Shown here piece after piece: positions 32,016 to 40,057 of a DNA stretch of 46,133 nucleotides. The notes beneath the pieces are model-generated. The model made no database searches. It saw only the letters and a list, made by a program, of their open reading frames with translations, and had not been told where the DNA came from. The stretch spans positions 1-46,133 of the forward strand of contig CAZGQS010000016.1 in NCBI GenBank assembly GCA_964527775.1, given 5' to 3'. How positions within the stretch are numbered: the first letter of the stretch is position 1; each line of letters begins with the position of its first letter. The position numbers were made by a program, and so were the translations under genes. Source of the stretch: VMCP01 sp964527775 (lineage in GTDB: Bacteria; Bacteroidota; Bacteroidia; NS11-12g; UBA955).

Positions 32016-33491
32016 ATGAATTCTCATTATACATTGGGAGAAGCAATCTCAGCCATTCAGAAACCCGTTGAATTGACCCCTCACACGAGAAAAACCATGC
32101 AAGACAGCGTGGATTTTCTCCGTAAATTCTTAGAACAATCAGATAAACCCATTTATGGGGTAAATACCGGTTTCGGGTCCCTCCAAAACATCGAAATCAG
32201 TTCATCTGAACTTAGCAAACTTCAAGAAAATCTCCTCATTACTCACGCTGCAGGAGTGGGTAGCGCATTGAGCGATGAACTTGTGCTCACCATGATGTGG
32301 CTTAAATTGTTGAACATGAGCAAGGGACATTCTGCTGTGCGTCCCGAAGTCTTTGAGCGTTTGGCTCACATGTTCAACCATCAAATCATTCCATTGGTCA
32401 CTGAACAAGGTTCATTGGGCGCCTCTGGAGATTTAGCTCCCCTTTCGCAAATGGTTTTGCCCTTGATTGGAAAGGGCAGTGTAAAGGTGAATGGTAGTCT
32501 TATGCCAGCGTCTGATTGGCTGGCCTCTGTTGGATTTCAACCCATAGTTTTAGGTCCCAAAGAAGCCCTAGCCTTAATCAATGGCACCCAATTCATGTTG
32601 GCGCATGCCTTGGTTGCCTATAAGAAGATTTCTGATGTTTTGGGACAATTACCCTTGATAGCCTCGTTGAGTATTGATGCCTACGATTGTAGGTTAGAGC
32701 CTTTCCATGAGGCCATTCACAGGGTGCGTCCTCATCAAGGACAAATTCAAGCAGCCGAGGAAATCAGAAGTTGGCTAGCTGATTCTGAAATTGCCGCGAT
32801 GCCCAAGAAACAGGTGCAAGATCCTTATAGTTTTAGATGTATACCTCAAGTTCATGGAGCAACCATCACGGCTTTGCAGCATTGTTTTTCGGTTTGGGAA
32901 ACAGAATTGAACTCCGTGACAGACAATCCCAACGTTTTCGAAGAAGAGAATATGGTTGTTAGCGGGGGAAATTTCCACGGTCAACCTCTCGCACTCACCT
33001 TAGATTATGCAGCAATGGCTTTGGCTGAATTAGCCAATATTTCCGAACGACGGACCTTTTTATTGGTCAGCGGTCAAAGACAATTGAGTCCGTACCTAGC
33101 AGATGGTGCTGGCATAGATTCTGGCTATATGATTGCCCAATACAGTGCGGCGGCATTGGTGAGTCAGAACAAACAATTGTGCACTCCAGCCAGTGTAGAT
33201 AGTATAGTAAGTAGTAACGGACAAGAAGATCACGTATCGATGGGAGCCAATGCGGCCACCAAATTGATGCGTGTTTTAGACAATGTTGAGAACGTTTTGT
33301 CTATAGAATGGCTTTGTGGTGTAGCTGCATTATCACAGCGGAAGTTGGTCACTGAGAAAAAATCTTCTAGGGTCATTGAGGTAGCTGTAGAGTCCTTTTT
33401 GTCAGGTGGGGCGCTGGTTCACCAAGAGATTCCTATGCAGGATTTAATAAAAAGAGCACATGAATTTTTATGGAAATCCGCAAAAAATTAA
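32016..33491 (+). CDS. hutH: Histidine ammonia-lyase
   Basis: 491 aa. The Ala-Ser-Gly triad that forms the MIO cofactor is at 136-138 (GSLGASGDLAPLSQ). Y47 (YGVNTGFG), His77 (LLITHAAGVG) and QEDHVSMG are the residues expected for histidine rather than tyrosine or phenylalanine lyases. It converts histidine to urocanate and ammonia. It starts on the base after the hisS stop; other hut genes are not in the window. Assignment to histidine is by motif, not by test. Confidence 0.93.
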   Translation: MNSHYTLGEAISAIQKPVELTPHTRKTMQDSVDFLRKFLEQSDKPIYGVNTGFGSLQNIEISSSELSKLQENLLITHAAGVGSALSDELVLTMMWLKLLNMSKGHSAVRPEVFERLAHMFNHQIIPLVTEQGSLGASGDLAPLSQMVLPLIGKGSVKVNGSLMPASDWLASVGFQPIVLGPKEALALINGTQFMLAHALVAYKKISDVLGQLPLIASLSIDAYDCRLEPFHEAIHRVRPHQGQIQAAEEIRSWLADSEIAAMPKKQVQDPYSFRCIPQVHGATITALQHCFSVWETELNSVTDNPNVFEEENMVVSGGNFHGQPLALTLDYAAMALAELANISERRTFLLVSGQRQLSPYLADGAGIDSGYMIAQYSAAALVSQNKQLCTPASVDSIVSSNGQEDHVSMGANAATKLMRVLDNVENVLSIEWLCGVAALSQRKLVTEKKSSRVIEVAVESFLSGGALVHQEIPMQDLIKRAHEFLWKSAKN

Positions 33492-33495
33492 TTTT

Positions 33496-33511
33496 TGGCA
33501 CGGTATTTGAA
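33496..33511 (+). promoter_or_regulatory. Candidate sigma-54 promoter for the small secreted protein
   Basis: TGGCACGGTATTTGAA matches the element at 30094 at 15 of 16 positions and keeps GG-N10-GA. It starts 5 nt after the hutH stop and ends 36 nt before the ATG at 33548. Confidence 0.6.
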
Positions 33512-33547
33512 AGTAATCAAGCAACAACAAATTTAAAAAATAAAATT

Positions 33548-34009
33548 ATGAAAAAAGTAACAACTCTCTTCGCAGTAGCATTCGCTTTCATCGGCGCATC
33601 AATGGCTCAAATGGTTATCCCTGGTGAATCTTTCGCTAAGAATCCATCATCTTTCAACGGACGTAAAGTAAGCATCAAAAACATCCAGTTGGATTTTTCT
33701 AACAAAATGCCAGCTCCAACAGGTGCAGTAGCTCCAGTAGGTGGCGGTGCAATGGGTGCAGGTGCAGTAGGTCCAGGTCCTGGTGGACAAGGTGCACAAG
33801 TAGTGCGTTGCAATCCTCCACGTGGTTTTTCTCAATTAGACGTTAACTTCTTAGCAGCTCCTGATTTCGAAGGTTGCTTCTACATGGGTGACGCTATGTA
33901 CAACGAGTTAAAGCGTCAAGCAGGTGGACAAAAAATCGATGCTCAAATCACTTTCCAAGGTGACAGCCGCGTTGGTTACAACGTAACTTTCTACAAAATC
34001 GGTAGATAA
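33548..34009 (+). CDS. Small secreted protein with Gly/Ala/Pro-rich linker
   Basis: 153 aa from the ATG at 33548. MKKVTTLFAVAFAFIGASMAQ is a strong signal peptide. A short N-terminal part (PSSFNGRKVSIKNI) is followed by a Gly/Ala/Pro/Val linker (about residues 57-82) and a C-terminal part with two Cys (RCNPPRG, EGCFYMG). Codon use looks like that of a highly expressed gene. I do not recognise the family. It has a sigma-54-like promoter and its own strong terminator, so it is a single-gene transcript. Start sites further upstream overlap hutH and the promoter. Confidence 0.8.
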   Translation: MKKVTTLFAVAFAFIGASMAQMVIPGESFAKNPSSFNGRKVSIKNIQLDFSNKMPAPTGAVAPVGGGAMGAGAVGPGPGGQGAQVVRCNPPRGFSQLDVNFLAAPDFEGCFYMGDAMYNELKRQAGGQKIDAQITFQGDSRVGYNVTFYKIGR

Positions 34010-34032
34010 TATCTTTCAAAACTTATAAAACG

Positions 34033-34060
34033 AGCCCGGACGCAAGTCTGGGCTTTTTTT
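34033..34060 (+). terminator. Intrinsic terminator after the small secreted protein
   Basis: A 9-bp stem with one G-U pair (34033-34041 with 34046-34054) closes a GCAA tetraloop and is followed by seven T residues. Confidence 0.9.
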
Positions 34061-34065
34061 GTGTT

Positions 34066-34289
34066 GGTCTTTGGTCTTTGGTCCTTGGCTATTGGTCTTT
34101 GGTCTTTGGCAGAGCGCAGACCGCAGACCGCAGACCGCTGAAAGCTGATGGCTGATCACTGATCACTGATCACCGATCACCGATGGCCGAAGGCTGAAAG
34201 CTGATGGCTGATCACCGATCACCGATCACCGATCACCGATCACCGATCACCGCTCACCGATCACCGATCACCGATCACCGATCACCGCT
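34066..34289. repeat. Heptamer repeat array R3
   Basis: Thirty-two consecutive 7-nt words fill exactly 224 bp without a phase slip. They drift from GGTCTTT through CGCAGAC, AGCTGAT and CACTGAT to a run of CACCGAT. The array fills the space from the terminator at 34060 to the engB stop, which it partly encodes. It is not a CRISPR array: there are no spacers. Confidence 0.92.
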
Positions 34290-34879
34290 CACCCTATCGC
34301 CTTTTTCACAACATCCCAAACTTGGTCTTTTCCCAAACCTGTTTCAGCGGATGTTATGATGAATGGCGGAATCTCTTCCCAGTCTTGTGAAAGGGCATCT
34401 ATGATGGCCTTATGATTGTTTTCAAGCTCTGTTTTTTTGAGTTTGTCTGCCTTGGTGCCAATGAGAACAATGGGTATTTGATCGGCTCCGCAATCGTTGA
34501 TGAATTCTAAATCAATAGACTGTGGTGGGATTCGGAGGTCAATTAAGATGAAAAGACAATATAAATTCTCGCGGTTACGCAAGTAATATTTAATCATTGT
34601 CGCAAATTTGAACCGCTTTTCTTTAGATACTTTGGCGTAACCATATCCAGGTAAATCACAAATCTGAAAGGTATCATCGCAATTGAAAATGTTCAAGGTT
34701 TGTGTTTTTCCAGGTTTAGAACTGGTTTTTGCCAAATCTTTTCTTTCTGTGAGCATGTTTATGAGTGACGATTTGCCCACATTTGATCTGCCAATAAAGG
34801 CAAATTCTGGAAGTTTAATGTGCGGTATATCAACCGACTTTTCCCAACTTCCGAGGAATTTTGCTTGCTTAATTTTCAT
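34289..34879 (-). CDS. engB: Ribosome biogenesis GTPase EngB (YsxC/YihA)
   Basis: 196 aa. G motifs: FIGRSNVGKSSLIN (G1), the PGKTQTLNI switch, DLPGYGYAKV (G3) and GTKADKLKK (G4). It assists 50S subunit assembly. The TGA stop is built from bases of repeat array R3, so the array has grown up to, or moved, the end of this gene. No TAnnTTTG box is seen upstream; the start faces ubiE divergently. Confidence 0.96.
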   Translation of the reverse strand: MKIKQAKFLGSWEKSVDIPHIKLPEFAFIGRSNVGKSSLINMLTERKDLAKTSSKPGKTQTLNIFNCDDTFQICDLPGYGYAKVSKEKRFKFATMIKYYLRNRENLYCLFILIDLRIPPQSIDLEFINDCGADQIPIVLIGTKADKLKKTELENNHKAIIDALSQDWEEIPPFIITSAETGLGKDQVWDVVKKAIG

Positions 34880-34913
34880 GGAAACTTGATGTCTTCAGCC
34901 CAATAGATTGATG

Positions 34914-34921
34914 TATATTTG
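34914..34921 (+). promoter_or_regulatory. -7 box (TATATTTG) for ubiE
   Basis: Exact TAnnTTTG match ending 8 nt before the ubiE ATG. Confidence 0.65.
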
Positions 34922-34929
34922 CAGCCTTA

Positions 34930-35658
34930 ATGGCAGAAATCGTAAAACCCAATCCACAGTCCGACAGTTCAAAGAAACAACAAGTCGAGGAAATGTTCGA
35001 TAATATTTCGGGTAACTACGACTTTTTAAATCATTTTTTATCTTTAGGCATTGATTACTCTTGGCGTAAAAAGGTTCGCAAAGTGATTCAGAAAACCGGT
35101 GCTAAATACTTGCTTGACGTAGCTACCGGTACCGCTGACCTAGCCATTGAATTGAGTAAATTGCCCAATTTGAAAATGATTGGTATAGATATTTCCAGAG
35201 GCATGTTAGACAAGGGAGATATCAAATTAGAAAAACTAAAACTTACTGATCGCATTCAATTGCAGCAAGCAGATTCTGAGAATTTGCCTTTCCAAAATGA
35301 AGAATTTGATGCCATCACCGTAAGTTTTGGGGTGAGGAATTTTGAAAATCTTCAAAAAGGTATGACTGAAATGGGACGCGTGCTTAAAAAAGGCGGATGT
35401 CTCGTGGTATTGGAATTCTCTAAACCCACCAATCCAGTTTTTGGAGCGCTATATTGGTTCTATTTTAAATATATTTTACCCCCGTTGGGAAAATTGGTGA
35501 GTAAAGATGCCACAGCTTACACCTATTTGCCTCAAAGCGTTGCTGCTTTTCCTGAGGGACAAGAATTCGTAAAAGTTGCCAAATCTTCTGGTTTCGAAAA
35601 CGTCAAATATAGGGGTCTAACTTTTGGTGTGTGCACTCTTTACGAATGTTATAAGTAA
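34930..35658 (+). CDS. ubiE: Demethylmenaquinone methyltransferase
   Basis: 242 aa. The family start KKQQVEEMFDNISGNYDFLN and SAM-binding LLDVATGTADLAIEL are followed by VSFGVRNFEN and GGCLVVLEFSKP, which are the UbiE/MenG motifs. In Bacteroidota it should make menaquinone (MenG role). The order ubiE-porT-tgt is a recognisable Bacteroidota arrangement. Its TAA stop also forms the first bases of the porT -7 box. Confidence 0.96.
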   Translation: MAEIVKPNPQSDSSKKQQVEEMFDNISGNYDFLNHFLSLGIDYSWRKKVRKVIQKTGAKYLLDVATGTADLAIELSKLPNLKMIGIDISRGMLDKGDIKLEKLKLTDRIQLQQADSENLPFQNEEFDAITVSFGVRNFENLQKGMTEMGRVLKKGGCLVVLEFSKPTNPVFGALYWFYFKYILPPLGKLVSKDATAYTYLPQSVAAFPEGQEFVKVAKSSGFENVKYRGLTFGVCTLYECYK

Positions 35659-35663
35659 CTTTG
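35656..35663 (+). promoter_or_regulatory. -7 box (TAACTTTG) for the porT-like gene
   Basis: Exact TAnnTTTG match whose TAA is the ubiE stop codon. It ends 8 nt before the TTG start proposed at 35672. Confidence 0.5.
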
Positions 35664-35671
35664 AATTGTTT

Positions 35672-36388
35672 TTGCGTAAACTCATTTTAATATCGATTCT
35701 GTTCTTAACGTCTCTATCAGCTTGGGCTGATGTGATTCCTTATGCGCCTCTAGTCCCCAGAGATCCCAATCGAATTTATAGAAAACGCTTTTTTTGGGGA
35801 ATTGCTTTCTCCGGTACTCAAGCCATGATGAAGATGGATTTAGATCCATCCTTTTGGGGAAGAAACGATTCTTTGTTGAATATTTCGCCTCAATCTCAAC
35901 TGGGCGGTGGTTTTGGAGGGAGCGTGGCTATGCGAATAGGCAAGCGATGGGAAACCAAAATGTTGACTATGTTGCAACTGCACGGAAGAAATTTGGAATT
36001 TGATTGGGCAAATCGTCCCAATGAACTGCTAAGAATTGAAACCATTTCGCTAGATATTCCGTTGACCATGAAGTACCGTTCTGATATGCCCAATAATTCA
36101 GGATTTTTTGTGGTAGGAGGGGTTCGTTGGTCTCATGATTTTCAAAGTAATGAGAAATTGGTCATAGGTGCGAGCAAGCCCTTAGTTGCTTTGAAAGAGA
36201 ATACATATTATTATGAATTCGGAGCCGGATTTGAGTTTCGAATGGAATACGTAGATTTAAGTATAGAATTGAAAATGTCAAACGGAATCAACAACGGTTT
36301 GGTTCGTGTGCCTGAAAGTTATTATTCAGGCTCCATGAGTGCCATTTATCCAAGATTGTTTTCCATCACCTTAATGGCTCAAAATTGA
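35672..36388 (+). CDS. porT: PorT-like outer-membrane protein (type IX secretion)
   Basis: 238 aa from a TTG. The N-terminus LRKLILISILFLTSLSAWAD is a signal peptide. The rest looks like an eight-strand beta-barrel (LGGGFGGSVAMRIGKRWE, ENTYYYEFGAGFEFRMEYVDLSIELKM). Position directly after ubiE and the length match PorT, needed for type IX secretion and gliding in Bacteroidota. There is no ATG between the ubiE stop and the signal peptide; the earlier ATG at 35624 is inside ubiE. The tgt start overlaps its stop by 4 bp. Confidence 0.78.
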   Translation: MRKLILISILFLTSLSAWADVIPYAPLVPRDPNRIYRKRFFWGIAFSGTQAMMKMDLDPSFWGRNDSLLNISPQSQLGGGFGGSVAMRIGKRWETKMLTMLQLHGRNLEFDWANRPNELLRIETISLDIPLTMKYRSDMPNNSGFFVVGGVRWSHDFQSNEKLVIGASKPLVALKENTYYYEFGAGFEFRMEYVDLSIELKMSNGINNGLVRVPESYYSGSMSAIYPRLFSITLMAQN

Positions 36389-37503
36389 ATTTTGTTGTAC
36401 AGCATAGAGATCCCTTCACCAAAGCTAGGGCGGGAAGGATTGAGACTGATCACGGCGTAATTGAAACGCCCATTTTCATGCCCGTTGGCACCGCAGCAAC
36501 TGTAAAGGGAGTGAAGCGCGAAGACTTAGTGAACGATGTAGAAGCTCAGATCATCTTGGGCAATACTTACCACTTGTATCTTCGTCCCGGATTAGACATC
36601 CTCCGCGAAGCGGGCGGAATCCATGGATTTTCAGATTGGAAAAAGCCCCTTCTTACTGATTCAGGTGGATATCAGGTTTATTCTCTGTCGGGTACCCGAA
36701 AAATCAAAGAAGAAGGTGCTACCTTCAAAAGTCACATCGATGGTTCTAAGCACGTGTTCACGCCCGAAAATGTGATAGATACTCAACGGGTTTTAGGAGC
36801 CGATATCATGATGGCTTTCGATGAATGCACTCCATATCCTTGCGATAAAGAGTACGCAACTCGGAGTATGCATATGACCCACCGCTGGTTGGATAGATGT
36901 TTTCAGCGCTACAACGAAACAGAGCCTTTGTACGGTCACCATCAAGAATTGTTTCCCATTGTTCAGGGAAGTGTATACCCTGATTTGCGCAAGCAAAGTG
37001 CCGAATACATTTGTAGGCACGAGGCTGAAGGGTATGCTATTGGAGGACTTTCGGTAGGCGAGCCTCACAAAGACATGTATGAAATGACTGAGTTGGTTTG
37101 TGATATACTCCCTCAGAATAAAGCACGTTACCTCATGGGTGTGGGAACTCCCGAAAATATATTAGAGTCTATTGGTTTAGGAGTAGACATGTTTGATTGT
37201 GTTATGCCAACCCGAAACGGCAGAAATGGCATGATTTTCACCCGCGAAGGAACCGTTAACTTGAAAAATAAAAAATGGGAACGCGATTTTCGTCCCATCG
37301 ACTCCCTGATTTCACCTGACTATTCTTTTGCATATATGCGACATTTATTCGCATCAGGCGAGATGTTAGGAGCCATGATTGCAAGTTTACACAACCTGAA
37401 ATTCTACTTGTGGTTGGTAAAACAAGCACGAGTTCAAATTTTGAACAACGACTTCCATAATTGGAAATCATCCGTATTAAAGTCCATTAATCAAAAGTTG
37501 TAA
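36385..37503 (+). CDS. tgt: Queuine tRNA-ribosyltransferase (Tgt)
   Basis: 372 aa. TIM-barrel motifs are clear: TPIFMPVGTAATVK, LTDSGGYQVYSLS (substrate Asp), DIMMAFDECTPYP, GGLSVGE and DCVMPTRNGRNG with the catalytic Asp. It swaps guanine-34 for preQ1 in tRNAs with GUN anticodons. The start is a TTG overlapping the porT stop (TTGA). The usual CxCxxC zinc site before SLHNLKFYL is absent; that segment reads RDFRPIDSLISPDYSFAYM, with no Cys, although the His is kept. Confidence 0.95.
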   Translation: MNFVVQHRDPFTKARAGRIETDHGVIETPIFMPVGTAATVKGVKREDLVNDVEAQIILGNTYHLYLRPGLDILREAGGIHGFSDWKKPLLTDSGGYQVYSLSGTRKIKEEGATFKSHIDGSKHVFTPENVIDTQRVLGADIMMAFDECTPYPCDKEYATRSMHMTHRWLDRCFQRYNETEPLYGHHQELFPIVQGSVYPDLRKQSAEYICRHEAEGYAIGGLSVGEPHKDMYEMTELVCDILPQNKARYLMGVGTPENILESIGLGVDMFDCVMPTRNGRNGMIFTREGTVNLKNKKWERDFRPIDSLISPDYSFAYMRHLFASGEMLGAMIASLHNLKFYLWLVKQARVQILNNDFHNWKSSVLKSINQKL

Positions 37504-37507
37504 TTTT

Positions 37508-38602
37508 ATGTTTGGGAAGTATTTCAACGGACTTGATCGGTACATTGCCAAAAAGTTTATCAGTACTTTCCTGGTTACCATATTTCTGTTTATTGTCATT
37601 ATTATCATTTTTGACGTTGCTGAAAAACTAGATGATTTCCTCAAGAGAAATGCCCCCATCGATGAAATTATTACTACCTATTATGTTAGTTTTATTCCCA
37701 CGCTAATCAATACGTTTAGTCCTGTATTTATATTTATATCAGTACTTTACTTTACCTCTCGCTTAGCATCCCGTACTGAAATTATTGCCATGTTAGCCGG
37801 TGGAATGTCCCTCACAAGAATCATTCGTCCGTACATGGTAGTCGGTGCTATTTTTGCCTGGGGAAGTTATTTCCTAAACTCATGGATCATTCCCATCACA
37901 GACAAACAACGGGTAAAATTTGAAAACACCTATTTACGAGATTATTGGTCAGAAGCCCGAAACGCCATTTACAGACAAATTAAACCTGGCGTGATCATGT
38001 ACATGGAGTACTTCAGTAATCATGACAGCTCAGGAGTAGGAATTACTGTTGAGGAATATAGAGGTACCGAATTGAAAAGTTCCCTTTTCGGGCGATTCAT
38101 TCATTGGAATCGTGAGAAACAAACATGGCGATTGGAGCGCGTGACTCAAAGAGAATTTTTACCCAATGGAAACCAAAAAGTATCTCAATTAGCTACCCTA
38201 GATACCCTCATTGGGTTCAATCCCAATAATTTCTTCTTCAGAGTAGAAGATGTACAAAGTTTGAATCAGAGTGAACTCAAGAGTTTCATTGTCAAGGAAG
38301 TAGAGCGTGGATCACCCAATGTTTCAGGTCTAAAAACAGAGCTTTACAGGCGATATGCCGCCCCATTCAGTACGTTCATACTGATATTTATTGGTGTTGC
38401 CGTTGCCGGACGTAAATCGCGCGGAGGTCTAGGCATTTCTCTGGGAGTGGGAATTTTTGTGATTTTATTCTTTCTGTTTTTCTCAAAATATTTTATATCT
38501 CTGGGCGCCACTGGAGTTTTATCTCCACAATTAGCTGTTTGGTTGCCCAATTTGGTGTTTATACCCGTTGCTTGGTTGTTTTATTTGAGGGCACAGAAAT
38601 AG
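37508..38602 (+). CDS. LptF/LptG-family permease
   Basis: 364 aa. There are three N-terminal membrane helices (about 15-40, 60-80, 100-125), a periplasmic domain (about 130-265) and three C-terminal helices (about 278-360). LASRTEIIAMLAGGMS is the coupling helix typical of YjgP/YjgQ. With LptB it pulls LPS from the inner membrane toward the outer membrane. I cannot tell LptF from LptG. It lies 4 bp after tgt in one operon. No hairpin terminator follows; repeat array R4 begins 13 bp later. Confidence 0.92.
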   Translation: MFGKYFNGLDRYIAKKFISTFLVTIFLFIVIIIIFDVAEKLDDFLKRNAPIDEIITTYYVSFIPTLINTFSPVFIFISVLYFTSRLASRTEIIAMLAGGMSLTRIIRPYMVVGAIFAWGSYFLNSWIIPITDKQRVKFENTYLRDYWSEARNAIYRQIKPGVIMYMEYFSNHDSSGVGITVEEYRGTELKSSLFGRFIHWNREKQTWRLERVTQREFLPNGNQKVSQLATLDTLIGFNPNNFFFRVEDVQSLNQSELKSFIVKEVERGSPNVSGLKTELYRRYAAPFSTFILIFIGVAVAGRKSRGGLGISLGVGIFVILFFLFFSKYFISLGATGVLSPQLAVWLPNLVFIPVAWLFYLRAQK

Positions 38603-38615
38603 TTATATAGCTTTT

Positions 38616-38727
38616 GGATATTGAATATTGGTCTTTGGTCTTTGGTCTTTGGCTTTTAGCTCTCAGCCGTCAGATTTCAGCCGTCAGCTTTCAGCTATCA
38701 GCTATCAGCCGTCAGCGCTAAACTCTT
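38616..38727. repeat. Heptamer repeat array R4
   Basis: Sixteen in-phase 7-nt words: GGATATT, GAATATT, GGTCTTT (3 times), then a run of AGCYNTC-type words (AGCCGTC, AGCTTTC, AGCTATC) and others. Read on the minus strand they become GAAAGCT and GATAGCT, the same words as R2, so R4 lies in the opposite orientation. It lies between convergent genes. Confidence 0.88.
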
Positions 38728-38757
38728 CAACTAGGAGAAAATGGTCCTATTAATTTC

Positions 38758-39921
38758 TCAATAAACCATTAAAACCAAGCCCTTGAGGTAATGCCCCTCG
38801 GGGTGGAAAATGTTTACGGGGTGGTCAGGTCCTTGTGAGAGTCTATGAAGGATTCTGCAAGACCTGCCCACTTCAATGGCTGCTGCTGTTACGGTGTTGA
38901 GAAAAAGGGTCTCGTCAATTACCTGTGAGCAAGAAAATGTAAAGAGTAGACCACCTTTATTCACTCGTTTAAGTCCCATAGCATTTAAGCGTTTATAACC
39001 CATGGTTGCAGAGTGCTTTTTCTTTATGCTTTTGGCAAAAGCTGGTGGGTCTAAAACAACAATGTCGTACATGGTTTTTTCTTCAGTCAAATACTGCAAG
39101 ACATCAGCCGTAATTGATTCGTGATTTTCATCAACACCGTTTAACAATGTGTTCTCGGTGCACAAATCAGTGGCCACTTTGGAAATATCAACAGAAACTA
39201 CTTTTGTTGCACCCCCAATGAGAGCAGCTACTGAAAATCCACCGGTATAAGCAAAAGTATTTAACACCGATTTGCCTTTCGAATAATGTCTAAGTAAATC
39301 TCTATTTTCTCTTTGATCAATAAAGAAACCCGTTTTTTGACCATTTACCCAATTTACCTTCATTTTCATGCCATTTTCCAACGCTACTGCGCTTTCAGCG
39401 GTTCCTTTGAGAAATTCATCTTCAATGGTAGTGTCATGCAATGCAGCCTTACTTTTCGAATAAATACTTTCCAGTTTATCCTCAAAAACCGTATTCAAGG
39501 CGTTGGAAATATCATCAAGATGTTGGTACATGCCGTCAGAATGTGTTTGAATTACGGCGTGTTTCGAATAAATATCAATGATTAAACCTGGTAAACCATC
39601 ACCTTCGCCATGCACCAAGCGAAAAGCGTTGGTTTGATTTTCTAAACCTAATCCAAGACTGGTCCTTACTTCAATGCACTCTCTGAGTTTAGATTCCCAA
39701 AAATGAGCGTTGATTTCTTGGTCTTCAAAACTTAAAATCCTAACGGCAATACTTCCGTCGCCAACATGTCCAATGGCACAAAATTGTCTGTTGGAATCCA
39801 AAACTTTCACTAAATCACCTGAATGGCAAGGGTCCATCACATCAATGGCTCCTGAAAAAATCCAAGGGTGTTTTCTTTGTATGGCTATTTCTTTTCCTTT
39901 CTTGAGGATGGCGTTAATCAT
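38758..39921 (-). CDS. RlmI-type 23S rRNA cytosine methyltransferase family protein
   Basis: 387 aa. An N-terminal PUA-like domain (KHPWIFSGAID, GDLVKVLDS) is followed by an RlmI-type middle part (LVHGEGDGLPGLIID) and the Rossmann methyltransferase domain with VLNTFAYTGGFSVAA, SVDIS and VLDPPAFAKS. In E. coli RlmI makes m5C1962 of 23S rRNA; the specificity here is by homology only. TAGATTTG lies 22 nt upstream. Its 3' end faces repeat array R4. Confidence 0.9.
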   Translation of the reverse strand: MINAILKKGKEIAIQRKHPWIFSGAIDVMDPCHSGDLVKVLDSNRQFCAIGHVGDGSIAVRILSFEDQEINAHFWESKLRECIEVRTSLGLGLENQTNAFRLVHGEGDGLPGLIIDIYSKHAVIQTHSDGMYQHLDDISNALNTVFEDKLESIYSKSKAALHDTTIEDEFLKGTAESAVALENGMKMKVNWVNGQKTGFFIDQRENRDLLRHYSKGKSVLNTFAYTGGFSVAALIGGATKVVSVDISKVATDLCTENTLLNGVDENHESITADVLQYLTEEKTMYDIVVLDPPAFAKSIKKKHSATMGYKRLNAMGLKRVNKGGLLFTFSCSQVIDETLFLNTVTAAAIEVGRSCRILHRLSQGPDHPVNIFHPEGHYLKGLVLMVY

Positions 39922-39943
39922 TTTTTTCTTGAGTTTGAAGGTG

Positions 39944-39951
39944 CAAATCTA
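39944..39951 (-). promoter_or_regulatory. -7 box (TAGATTTG) for the rRNA methyltransferase
   Basis: TAnnTTTG match on the minus strand, 22 nt before the ATG. Confidence 0.5.
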
Positions 39952-40045
39952 CCATCAAAAAACGGTAGTAGCCGTACTTAAACGTATATTAACGGTTATA
40001 AACGTTTAAAACACTTAAATCTTTGGGTTTTCGATAGAATTCATG

Positions 40046-40053
40046 CAATTTTG
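40046..40053 (+). promoter_or_regulatory. Degenerate -7 box (CAATTTTG) for the Nif3-like gene
   Basis: It differs from TAnnTTTG at the first base and ends 4 nt before the ATG, the same short distance seen for dcd and the helicase. Confidence 0.3.
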
Positions 40054-40057
40054 AATC

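Noticed and set aside
33607..33835. Pro- or Thr/Cys-rich minus-strand frames opposite the small secreted protein
   Set aside because: They mirror its Gly/Ala/Pro linker, and nothing else supports them.
34213..34289. CACCGAT run taken as a CRISPR array
   Set aside because: The units are contiguous 7-mers with no spacers, and no cas genes are near.
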